A DNA stretch of 64,000 nucleotides, from contig OZ038467.1 in the NCBI GenBank assembly GCA_964036295.1, forward strand, positions 16,713,670 through 16,777,669, in the 5' to 3' direction. Below the pieces are notes generated by a model that saw only the letters and a program-made list of their open reading frames with translations, ran no database searches and was not told the origin of the DNA. Position numbers and translations under genes: made by a program. Numbering within the stretch: the stretch's first letter is position 1; each line of letters opens with the position of its first letter. This DNA is from Plumapathes pennacea (Eukaryota; Cnidaria; Anthozoa; Antipatharia; Myriopathidae). Shown here in pieces: positions 43,701 through 55,500 of the stretch.

Positions 43701-44184
43701 GTTCTACTACAGCAGCAGCCCATATATGTCCAACATTTATAGTATAACAAAGTTGTAACATGTATGCATGGAAGTATGTACATGCCAATGATGTTAAGTC
43801 ACACGCAGTTGTTCGATTTAAATTGTAACTTTACGCAGCATTTAAACTGCCTATATTAACTGTAAAAATCGATTTAAGTTAGGTTTACTGTTAACATAAA
43901 CGTGGCGTAAATGTAAACAACCAGTTTTACGCAACCTTTACACCACCTATAATAGGAGACAGTAAAGTTTCATTTAAATCGTAATTAAGATACGCTTAAA
44001 TGTGGCGTAAAGGTAAACAAGGACCTTTCCGCAACCTTTACAATGCCTTTAAGCTCAACTGCATAAAGTATACTTTAAGCTCCTTTAAGCTGCTTTTATT
44101 GGTAGCTTAAAGCTGACTTAGGAACTTTAAGCACCTTTAGATGTAGCATAATTCAGCTTAAATCTGCTTTTTCGTGCTGTGGAT

Positions 44185-47100
44185 GAGTTCAGTTGAGTTC
44201 AGTTCAGTTGACTTGAGTTAAGTTGAGTTGAGTTGAAATGAGTTGAGTTGAGTTGAGTTCAATTCAATTGAGTTGAATTGAGTGGAGTTGAGTTGAATTG
44301 ACTTGAGTTGAGTTCGGTTGAGCTGAGCTGAATTGAGACGAGTTGAGTTGAGTTGAGTTGCGTTATTTGAAAACAGACCGAATTGCCAGTTTCGCTATTT
44401 TCAAAAATGTTCTTCGTATTGAGATATAAATTACTGCAAGTTCTGGAACACAAGCAGCCAGCGCTCAAAAAATATGTTTCAGATCCATTCCCATAAAACC
44501 CTCATTGGTATGGATGGCTTTTCCCAAGTATAAAATATTAAAACTTTTGTATAAATCAGAATTTCCACAAATTTAAGAAAAACCATTTCTTCAAACCCTA
44601 ACAACTTATAGTGCTGAAACATTTCCTAAATCATAACTAGGCGTAGATTTTATTAGTAAACTTGTATATTTTCAATTTTAGAAATTCTTTAAAAATGTTT
44701 TTTTGAAATTACGTCCTTTAGAAATTAAATGTAGTTTGCAACTTTCTAAACTTTTCCAACAGATACTGATTTGAACTAAATTGTGTCTAAACTCGACTGA
44801 ACTCAACTCATCTCAACTCAACTCAACTCAATTTCCACTCAACTCAAATTAACTGAACTGAACAGAACTGAAAAGAACTGAGGTGAACTGAACTGAAATG
44901 AACTCATCTCAACTCAACTTAACTCACCTGAACTCAAATTAATTGAACTGAACTGGACTAAACTGAACTTATCTCAACTCAACTCAACTTCACTTAACTA
45001 AACTGAACTGAACTGAGCTGAACTCCACTCGACTCAACTCGACTCATCTCAAGTCAACTCAAAAATATTCTTCCTACTGAGATATAAATTACCGCAAGTT
45101 GTGGAACACAAGAAGCCAGTGCTCAAAAAAAAATTTCAGATCCATTGCCATAAAACCCTGACTGGTATGGATGGCTTTTCCCAAGTTTAAATATAGTAGA
45201 ATTATTCTAATAATCAAAATTTCCCACGTTTCAGAAAAGATATTTCTGAAAACCCTAACAACGTATAGTGCTGAAATATTTCCTGTTTCATAATTAGGCG
45301 TAGATCGTTTTTAGTAAATTGTATATTTTCAATTCAAAAATTCTTTAAAACTTTTAAAATGACGTCCTTTGGAAATCAGATATAGTTTGCAACTTTCTAA
45401 CTTTTTCAATAAATACTCATCTGAATTACAGTGAGTTAAAACGAATAAATTTGAGTTAATCTGAGTTGAGCTTAGTTGATTTTGAATTGAGTTAAATTCA
45501 TCAGAGTTGAAATGAGATGAACAGAGTTGATTTCAGTTCAGTTCAGTCACTTGAGTTCAGTTAAGTTGAGTTGAGAAGAGTTGTGTTGAATTGAGATGAG
45601 TTCAGTTCAGTTCAGTTCAGTTTGTGTTGAATTGAGATGAGTTCAGTTGAGTTCAGTTCAGTTGACTTGAGATGAGTTATGTTGAATTGAGATGAGTTGA
45701 GTTGAGTAGAGTTGGGTTGAGTGGAGATGAGTTGAATTGATTTGAGTTGAAATGAGTTGTTCTGAATGAGATGAATGAGATGAGATGAGTTCAGTTGAGT
45801 TGAGTTTAGATGAGTTCAGTTGAATTGAGATGAGATGAGTAGAGTTGAGTTGAATTGACTTGACTTGACTTGAGATGAGATGAGATGAGTTCAGTTCAGT
45901 TCAGTTCAGTTGACTTGAGATGAGTTATGTTGAATTGAAATAAGATGAGTTGAGTTGAGTTGAGTTGAGGAGTTGATCCATTGCCATAAAACCCTCATTG
46001 GTATGGATGGCTTTTCCCAAGTATAAAAGAGTAAAATTTTTGTAGAAATCAGAATTTCCACAAATTTAAGAAAAGCCATTTTTTGAAACCGTAACAACTT
46101 ATACTGCTGAAACATTTCCTATTTCAACGTCTTATTAGTCAACTTGTATATTTTTAATTTTAGAAATTCTTTGAAAAAATTTTGAAATCATATCCTTTAG
46201 AAATTAAATATTGTTTGTAATTTTCTAAACTTTTTTCAACAAATACTGACTTGAACTAAATTGTGTTGAAATAAGTAGATTTGAGTTAATCTAACTTAAC
46301 TTAACTGAAGTGAACTGATCTCATCTCAACTCAACTCAACTAAACTCTACTCAACTTACCTCAACTCAACTGAACTCAACTAAACTCGAATCAACTCAAT
46401 TGAACTCAACTCAATTCAACTTAACTCATCTCAATTGAACTCAACTCAACGCAACTCAATTCAACTGAAATCAGCTCAACTGAACTGAACAGAACTGAAG
46501 TGAAGTGAACTTAACTATACTGAAATAAAATGAACTCTTCTCAACTAATCTCAACTGAAATGAACTCCACTGAACTCAAATTAATTGAACTGAACTGAAC
46601 TTAACTGAACTGAACTGATCTCAACTTCAACTCAACTCCCACTTAACTGAACTGAACTGAATTGAAAAGAACTGAGGTGAACTGAACTGAAATCAATTCA
46701 TCTAAACTGAACTGAACTCAAATTGATTCAACTCAGCTAAACTCAACTCAACTAAAGTGAACTCATCTCAACTCAACTAAACTTAACTGAACTCAACTGA
46801 ACTCAACTGAACAAAACTGAACTGAACTCCACTAAACTCAACTCAACTCAACTCATCTCAAGTCAACTAAAAAATATTCATCCTATTCAGATATAAATTA
46901 CCGCAAGTTGTCGAAGACAAGCAGCCACCTCTTTAAAAAATGCTTCAGATCCATTGCCATAAAACCCTAATTGGTATGGATGGCTTTTCCCATGTTTAAA
47001 TATAGTAAAATATTTCTAAAAATGAGAATTTTTCAAATTTTAGAAAAGAAATTTCTGAAAACCCTAACAACGTATAATTATTATAATAATATTAATATAT

Positions 47101-50100
47101 TAATATAATTAACTCATCTCAATTCAACACAACTCATCTCCACTCAACTTAAGTCAATTCAACTCAACTTAACTTAACTTAACTTAACTTAACTAAACTG
47201 AACTCCACTCAACTCAAGTCAAGTCAACTCATCTCAAGTCAACTTAACTCAACTCAACTCAACTTAATTCAACTCAACTCAACTCAAAAATATTCTTCCT
47301 ATTTTGAGATATAAATTACAGCTAGTTGTGGAACACAAGCAGCCGGCGCTCAAAAAAAATGTTTGAGATCCATTGCCATAAAACCCTCATTTGTATGGAT
47401 GGCTTTTCCCATGTTTAAATATAGTAAAATTTTACTAAAATTTTACTAAATTTCAGAAAAGACATTTCTAAAAACCCTAACAATATATAGTGCTGAAGCA
47501 TTTTCTATCTGATAAATAGGGGTAGATCTTTCTTTAGTAAACTTGTATATTTTCAATTCAAAAATTCTTTAAAACTTTTGAAATGGCATCGTTTGGAAAT
47601 CAAATGTAGTTTGCAATTTTCTAACTTTTTCAACAAATACTCATCTGAATTACATTGAGTTGAAATGAATAGATTTGAGTTAACTTGAGTTGATCTTGAA
47701 TTGAGTTAAGTTGATCTGAGTTGAGATAAGATGAGTTCAGCTGTGTTGAGATGAGTGGAGTAGAGTTAATTTCAGTTGAGTTGAGTTCAGTTGAGTTCAG
47801 TTGAGTTGCGTTATTTGAAAACAGATTCAATTGCCAGTTTTTGCTATTTTCAAAATTGTTCTTCCTATTGAGATATAAATTATTGCAAGTCCTAGAACAA
47901 AAGCAGCCAACGCTCATAAAACATATTTCAGATCCATTCCCATAAAACCCTCATTGGTATAGATGGCTTTTTCCCAAGTATAAAATAGTACCATTTTTGT
48001 AGAAATGAGAATTTCCACGAATTTAAAAAAACCATATTTTTCAAACCCTAACAACTTATAGTGCTGAAACATTTCCTATTTCATAATTTAGGCGTAGATC
48101 ATATTAGTAAACTTGTATATTTTCAATTTTAGAAATTGTTTATAAAAATTTTGAAATCACGTCCTTTAGAAATTAAATGTAGTTTGTAACTTTCAAAACT
48201 TTTCCAAAAAATATTGATTTGAACTAAATTGTGTTGAAATGAGAAGATTTGAGTTGATCTAACTCAACTGAACTAAACTGAACTCATCTCAACTGAAGTC
48301 AAATCAACTAAACTCAACTCAATTCAACTGAACTCATCTCAACTGACCTCAACTCAACTCATCTTCAACTCCACTCAACTTAATTGAACTGAACAGAAGT
48401 TAACAGAACTAAGGTGAACTCAACTGAACTCAACTGAACTTAAATTAATTGAACTGAATTGAGGTGAACTTAACTTAACTGAACTAAAATGAACTCATCT
48501 CATTTCAACTGAACTCAAATTAATTGAACTGAACTAAACTAAACTGAACTGAGCTGAACTGAACTGAACTTCAACTCAACTCAACTTAACTGATCTCAGC
48601 AGAACTGAACACAACTCAGATGAACTGAACTGAACTGAACTGAACTGATCTCAGCTCAACTCAACTCAAATTAATTAAACTCAACACACCTCAACTGAAC
48701 TCAAGTCATCTCAACTGAACTGAACTGAACTGAAGTGAACTTCACTCAACTTAAATCAGCTCAACTCATCTCATCTCAACTCAAAAATATTCTTCCTTTT
48801 GAGATATAAATTACCGCAAGTTGTGGAACACCAGAAGCCAGAGCTAAAAAATAATGTTTCAGATCCATTGCCATAAAACCCTCATTGGTATGGATGGCTT
48901 TTCCCATTTTTAGATATAGTAAAAATGTTTCTAAAAATCAGAATTTCCCAAATTTCAAAAAAGATGTTTCTGAAAACCCTAACAACGTATATTTCTGAAG
49001 CATTTCCTATTTGATAATTAGGCGTAGATCTTTTTTAGTAAACTTGTATAGTTTCAATTCAAAAATTCTTTAAAACTTTTGAACTGACGTCCTTAAGAAA
49101 TCAGATGTAGTTTGCAACTTTCTAACTTTTTCATCAAATACTCATCTGAATTAAAGTGAGTTGAAACGAATACATTTGAGTTAACTGAGTTGAATTTAGT
49201 TGATCTTGAATTGAGTTAAGTTGATCAGAGTTGATATGAGATGAGTTCAGTTCAGTTCAGTTCAGTTCTGCTGAATTGAGATGAGTTCAATTGAGTTGAG
49301 TTCAATTGACTTGAGAAGAGTTGTGTTGAATTGAGATGAGTTGAGTTGAGTTGAATTGAGTTCAGTTCATTTCAGTTCGGTAGACTTGAGATGAGTTATG
49401 TTGAATTGAGATGAGTTTAGTTCAGTTCAGTTCAGTTCAGTTGAATTGAGTTCGGTTCAGTTCAGTTCAGTAGAGTTGAACTGAGTTGGGTTGAGTTGAG
49501 TTGACTTCAGTTTAGTTTAGTTCAATTAATTTGAGTTCAGTTGAGTTGAAATGACTTCACTTTATTTCATTTGAGTTTCTGTTTAGTTCAGATAAGTTGA
49601 GTTGAGTTGAAGTTGAAATGAATTGAGTTGACTTGAGTTGAAATGAGTTGAGTAGAGTAGGGTAGAGTTGAGTTGAGTGGAGTAGAGTAGAGTATAGTTG
49701 AGTTGAGTTATTTGAAAACAGATCGAGCTGCCAGTTCTCACTATTTTTAAAAATGTTCTTCCTATTGAGATATAAACTACTGCAAGTTCTGGAACACAAG
49801 GAGCCAGCGCCCAAAAAATTTGTTTAAGATCCATTGCCATAAAACCCTCATTGCTTTGGATGGCTTTTCCCAAGTATAAAATGTTAAAAGTTTTGTAGAA
49901 ATCACTATTTCCACAAATTTAAAAAAAGTCATTTCTTCGAACTCTAACAACTTATAGCACTGAACCGTTTGCTATTTCATAATTAGGCGTAGTTCTTATT
50001 AGTAAACTTGTATAATTTCAATTTTAGAAATTCTTTAAGAACATTTTGAAATCACAACTGAACTCAATTCAACTCAACTCCTCTACATTCAGCACAACTC

Positions 50101-51650
50101 ATCTCTACTCAAGTCAATTCAACTCATCTCCACTCAACTCAACTCTACTCAACTCAACTCTTCTCAAGTCAACTCAAAAATATTCTTCCTATATTGAAAT
50201 ATAAATTACCGCAAGTTGTGGAACACAAGCAACCAGCCCTCAAAAAAGATGTTTCAGATCCATTGCCATAAAACCCTCATTGGTATGGATGGCTTTTCCC
50301 ATGTGTAAATATAGCAAACTTTTTCTATAAATCAGAATTTCCCAAATTTCAGAAAAGATATTTCTGAAAACCCTAACAAAGTATAATGGTGAAACATTTC
50401 CTATTTGATAATTAGGCGTAGATCTTTTTTAGTAAACGTATATATTTTGAATTAAAAAAAAATTCTTTAAAACTTTTGAAATGACATCGTTTGGAAATCA
50501 GATGTGTAGTTTGGAACTTTCTAACTTTTTCAAAGAATACTCATCTGAATTACAGTGAGTTGAAATGAATAGATCTGAGTTAATCTGAGTTGAGATTAGT
50601 TGATCTTGAATTGAGTTAAGTTGATCTGAGTTGAGATGAGATGAGTTCAGCTGCGTTGAGATGAGTTGAGTAGAGTTGATTTCAGTTGAGTTCAGTCAGT
50701 TGAGTTGAGTTGAGTTGTGTTGAATTGAGATGAGCTCAGTTTAGTTCAGTTCAGTTGACTTGAGATGAGTTATGTTGAATTGAGATGAGTTGAGTTGAGT
50801 AGAGTTGGGTTGAGTGGAGATGAGTTGAATTGACTTGAATTGAAATGAGTTGTTCTGAATGTAGACCAGTTGAGTTGAGTTTAGATGAGTTGAGTTGAAT
50901 TGAGATGAGATGAGTTGAGTAGAGTTAAGTTGAATTGAATTGAGTTCATATCACTTTAGTTCAGTTGAGTTAAGTTGACGTGAGTTGAGATAAGTTCAGT
51001 TCAGTTTAGTTCAGTTCAGTTCAGTTGACATGAGATTAGTTATGTTGAATTGAGATGAGATGAGTTGAGGAGAATTGAGTTGAATTGACTTGACTTGAGT
51101 TGAGATGAGTTCAGTTCAGTTCAGTTGACTTGAGATGAGTTATGTTGAATTGAAATAAGATGAGTTGAGTAGAGTTGAGTTGAGTTGAGGAGTTGATCCA
51201 TTGCCTTAAAACCCTCATTGGTATGGATGGCTTTTCCCAAGTATAAAAGAGTAAAATTTTTCTAGAAATCAGAATTTCCACAAATTTAAGAAAGCCATTT
51301 TTTGAAACCGTAACAACTTATACTGCTGAAACATTTCCTATTTCAACGTCTTATTAGTCAACTTGTATATTTTCAAGTTTAGAAATTCTTTGAAAAAATT
51401 TTGAAATCATATCCTTTAGAAATTAAATATTCATAATATTCAAATACTCATCTCAACTAAACTCAACTTAACTCAACTCAACTCAACTGAACAAAACTGA
51501 ACTGAACTCCACTAAACTGAACTCAACTCAACTCATCTGATCTGAACTCAAGTCAGCTCATCTCAAGTCAACTAAAAAATATTCATCCTATTGAGATATA
51601 AATTACCGCAAGTTGTCGAAGACAAGCAGCCAGCCCTAGTAGTTTGGTCT
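44185..51650. repeat. 7.4 kb satellite: TTGAG and CTCAA arrays separated by conserved cores
   Basis: Degenerate pentanucleotide arrays alternate in strand polarity (TTGAG, then CTCAA). Between them lie about eleven full or truncated copies of a ~430-bp core, all in one orientation, at ~44365, 45065, 45965, 46865, 47285, 47815, 48785, 49715, 50170, 51190 and 51580. Core landmarks: GAGATATAAATTAC, CCATTGCCATAAAACCCTC, TTAGGCGTAGATC. Cores entered from TTGAG exit into CTCAA and the reverse, with one exception at 46865-47285, where an AT-rich stretch interrupts. ORFs here are translations of the pentamer and not genes. Confidence 0.9.
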
Positions 51651-52544
51651 GACCAATCCGGATAAAATGCCTCGCTTTCATGTTATGTAAATATAGGCAT
51701 TAGCATTCAAGATGACGTGTCTAGGTAATCGATATGCATAGATTATTATGGGTAAATTTTAAGATTTAAATATTAATTTAGTTAGGGATAATTTTGGCGC
51801 CAAATTGGTTGGCGCGTTCGATACGTAATATCTTGCGTTTCTAAGTTCAACATGTGGTTTCTAGGTAACCAGTTGGGACAGATTGCCTCGCTTTCATGTT
51901 ATGATTGATTGATCAATTTGAGATGCATGATAGCTATGGGACGGGTACCGTGGGGAAATTGAAATGAAAATGCACAACAAAGTGATATTGAAAAACATTT
52001 TTAATGAAAAAAGATATGTGTTATGAAATTTTACATGTAGCAATGTTAATGTTTTATATTGTCAACAATTCCTTTGAGCGCTTGTTTGCCAAGAAGCTTA
52101 GCCATTGATGCAAATGTAGGATTTGGTCCGCTAAGGAACATCGACATGTCTCAATTCGACATCGATCCTAATTCAAGAGAGAATCAAAAATTTTATCAAT
52201 GTCGAATTGAGACATGTCATCAGTCGACGGTTCCGACCAATCCATTAGGTCAACATATTCTGTAGGTGGTATGGTACTGTTGAGGAAAAAAAGAAAGATA
52301 TTTTGTGAATGATTTGTTTAAACTGTGTATACGGTTTTGAGAACAAAAGTCAAGTGAAACAGAAAAAACATTCAAGATTGCTTGTGAATGATTTGTTTAA
52401 ACTGTGTATACGGCTTTGAGAACAAAAGTCAAGTGAAACAGAAAAAACATTCAAGATTGTTATTTATGTTATTTATTTATTTATGTTATTTATTTATTTA
52501 TTTATTTATTTATGTTATTTATATATTTATTTATTTATTTACAG
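51651..52544. other. Non-coding stretch with a hairpin, a 79-bp tandem duplication and ATTT repeats
   Basis: A 20-bp perfect inverted repeat (52143-52162 and 52199-52218, GACATGTCTCAATTCGACAT) with a 36-nt loop. Two copies of a 79-bp unit at 52304-52461. TTTA/TTAT repeats at 52459-52540 lead to a splice acceptor. A 68-residue open frame at 52059-52265 crosses the hairpin and is unassigned. Confidence 0.7.
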
Positions 52545-55500
52545 AATGTGGAGTTGCTCTCTTCGCCAGCTAATGACGAGGACGAGGTGAATGTGAATGT
52601 GAAGGATGAGAAGAATGATATCAAGGATGATATAGAGGAAACAGGGACTATGGTGAGGCTGAGTTTGTTGTTTCTGTAGGGTGGGGGAGGGGGGAATTGT
52701 TTGAGGCCTGGGGATCGGGGGGGAAGGGTGTTGGTTTAGAAAGTTGTTTGAGGGGGAAATTGTTTGTGAAACACATTTGTATTTGGAAACGGGAAAGGGA
52801 GTTTCGTAGTTGTTGTTTCTGTAGGGTGGGGGAAGGAGGAATTGCTTGAGGCCTGGGCATCGGAGGGGTTGTTGGTTGTAGAAAGTTGTTTGAGGGGGAA
52901 ATTGTTTGTGAAACACCTTTGTATTTGGAAACGGAAAAGGGAGTTTCGTAGTTGTTGTTTCTGTAGGGTGGGGGAGGGGGAAATTTGTTTGAGGCCTGGG
53001 GATCGGGGGGGGTGGTGTTGGTTGTAGAAAGTTGTTTGAGGGGGAAATTGTTTGTGAAACACCTTTGTATTTGGAAACGGGAAAGGGAGTTTCGTAGTTG
53101 TTGTTTCTGTAGGGTGGGGGAGGGGGAAATTTGTTTGAGGCCTGGGGATCGGGGGGGGGTGTTGGTTGTAGAAAGTTGTTTGAGGGGGAAATTGTTTGTG
53201 AAACACCTTTGTATTTGGAAACGGGAAAGGGAGTTTCGTAGTTGTTGTTTCTGTAGGGTGGGGGAGGGGGGAATTGTTTGAGGCCTGGGGATCGGGGGGA
53301 GGGGGGAATGAAAAGTAGTTGAAGTGGAAATTGTTTGTAAAACACATTTGTATTTGGAAACGGGAAAAGGAGTTTAGTAGTTGTTGTTTCTGTTGGGTGG
53401 GTCGCTCGTGCTGCATAAATTGTATAATTGGATTAAAATGACGTTACGGTAAACATTAAGATGTAATTGGAACGGAAATGTGAATTAATAAGTAAGCGGG
53501 GACGGGGTGTTGTGAAATAATAAACACAAGGGGATCCTTGGTTAGGATCGCTCTTTTCCCCGGTAAATCAGAACATAGTTTGAATTGTGTAACGGGTATT
53601 TTGACCCCTGTGCTATTTTATTAAGATTAATGGTGGATGAGTTATATGAGGTTAAGGGAGTGATCGAGTGGCGAAGTGAAGTATAAATTAAAATGATGTG
53701 CGTTAGTACGTGATTATATGCTGCAGCGCTAAAATGGGGTCCGTGTCAGGGCTTGTATTTGTGTAGGGAACATTTTCGGTAGGGAGACATGTAGTTGGGG
53801 TCGGTAGTTAACACGTGTGTTGGGTAACAAAGGGGACGGGAGCGAAGAGCGAATAAAACCGAGAATACAATAAACAGAGAACTGAAAAACGAAGGGATTA
53901 GTGAAGAAGCTAACAAAATAACAGTAATTAATAGAAGTGGAAGTTAAACGGGTGGTGTAGGAAAGAGCGCTCTAAAAAGTGTGTCGAACTAATGACCATC
54001 ATTTGAGGTTTGTCCGTCGAAGCAACCGCGCTATTCTCATCAGGGGCATAGTAACGCGGTTGCTCTATGAAGGTGAAAGTTCCTTCAATAGTACGTGTTT
54101 CGAAATGGTAGGCGCGCGCCATCCATGCCCTACACGATCAACGGTTACAAACTTTTGGCCCTGGCCGAGTTGAGGGTGAAGGGAGAAAAGCGGGGAAGAT
54201 GGTCAAGACTTCGACACAAGGAGGGGAGGGAAAAAATCAGGTGGAAGGAATTGACTTACCTCGATAGATTTCCCAAGATCGATGCCGTAGGACTGCATGC
54301 AAACGCTAAGTAAAATACTGGGTTGCAATACGACAGGCAGTCGTAAACGAAGTCGAATCGTGGCCACGTGAAATGTAAAGTGACCTTTGGTTTGTGGGGG
54401 CGTACCTTTCGCTGGCCAATAGGAGGCGGGTATAGAGAATTATTAACAAGGACGACTGGGAGGGGCGGGTCGAAGGGGAAATTGTTTGTAAAACACATTT
54501 GTTTTTGGAAACAGGAAAAGGAGTTTCGTCGTAGTTGTTTCTGTTGGGTGGGGGAGGGGGGAATTGTTTGTGAAACACATTTGTGTTTGGAAACGGGAAA
54601 GGGAGTTTCGTAGTTGTTGCTTCTGTAGGGTGGGGGAGGGGGAAATTTGTTTGAGGCCTGGAGATCGGGGGGGGTGTTGGTTGTAGAAAGTTGTTTGAGG
54701 GGAAATTGTTTATGAAACACATTTGTATTTGGAAACGTGAAAGGTAGTTTCGTAGTTGTTGTTTCTGTAGGGTGGGGGAGGGAGGAATTGCTTGAGGCCT
54801 GGGCATCGGAGGGGTTGTTGGTTGTAGAAAGTTGTTTGAGGGGGAAATTGTTTGTGAAACACCTTTCTATTTGGAAACGGAAAAGGGAGTTTCGTAGTTG
54901 TTGTTTCTGTAGGGTAGGGGAGGGGGAAATTTGTTTGAGGCCTGGGGATCGGGGGGGTGTTGGTTGTAGAAAGTTGTTTGAGGGGGAAATTGTTTGTGAA
55001 ACACCTTTGTATTTGGAAACGGGAAAGGGAGTTTCGTAGTTGTTGTTTCTGTAGGGTGGGGGAGGGAGGAATTGTTTGAGGCCTGGGGATCGGGGGGGTG
55101 TTGGTTGTGGAAAGTTGTTTGAGGGGGAAATTGTTTGTGAAACACCTTTGTATTTGGAAACGGGAAAGGGAGTTTCGTAGTTGTTGTTTCTGTAGGGTGG
55201 GGGAGGGGGGAATTGTTTGAGGCCTGGGGATCGGGGGGGGAGGGTGTTGGTTTAGAAAGTTGTTTGAGGGGGAAATTGTTTGTGAAACACATTTGTATTT
55301 GGAAACGGGAAAGGGAGTTTCGTAGTTGTTGTTTCTGTAGGGTGGGGGAGGGAGGAATTGCTTGAGGCCTGGGGATCGGGGGGGTGGTGGTGTTGGTTGT
55401 AGAAAGTTGTTTGAGGGGGAAATTGTTTGTGAAACACCTTTGTATTTGGAAACGGGAAAGGGAGTTTCGTAGTCGTTGTTTCTGTAGGATGGGGGAGGGG

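Larger units (their letters stand above)
40263..44181. mobile_element. 3.9 kb CACTA/EnSpm-type non-autonomous element
   Basis: Termini CACAGCACGAAAAAGCAGAT and its complement, flanked by GAT on both sides (3-bp duplication). Both ends (~40295-40690 and ~43800-44160) are crowded with subterminal GCGTAAA and GCTTAAA motifs in both orientations, as in CACTA elements, where they bind the transposase. No transposase is encoded. It is inserted in a TTGAG array. Confidence 0.8.

Noticed and set aside
44259..49873. Minus-strand ORFs rich in S-T-Q-L-N
   Set aside because: Direct translation of the CTCAA/TTGAG pentamer plus part of the core repeat.
40133..51580. CRISPR-like array or telomeric repeat
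   Set aside because: Pentamers are degenerate with no unique spacers, and the polarity alternates, unlike CRISPR or telomeres; the genome is eukaryotic.
53928..54313. Small ORFs in the 1.07 kb block, identical again at 56159-56544
   Set aside because: Identity reflects the recent segmental duplication, not selection; no domain or start context.
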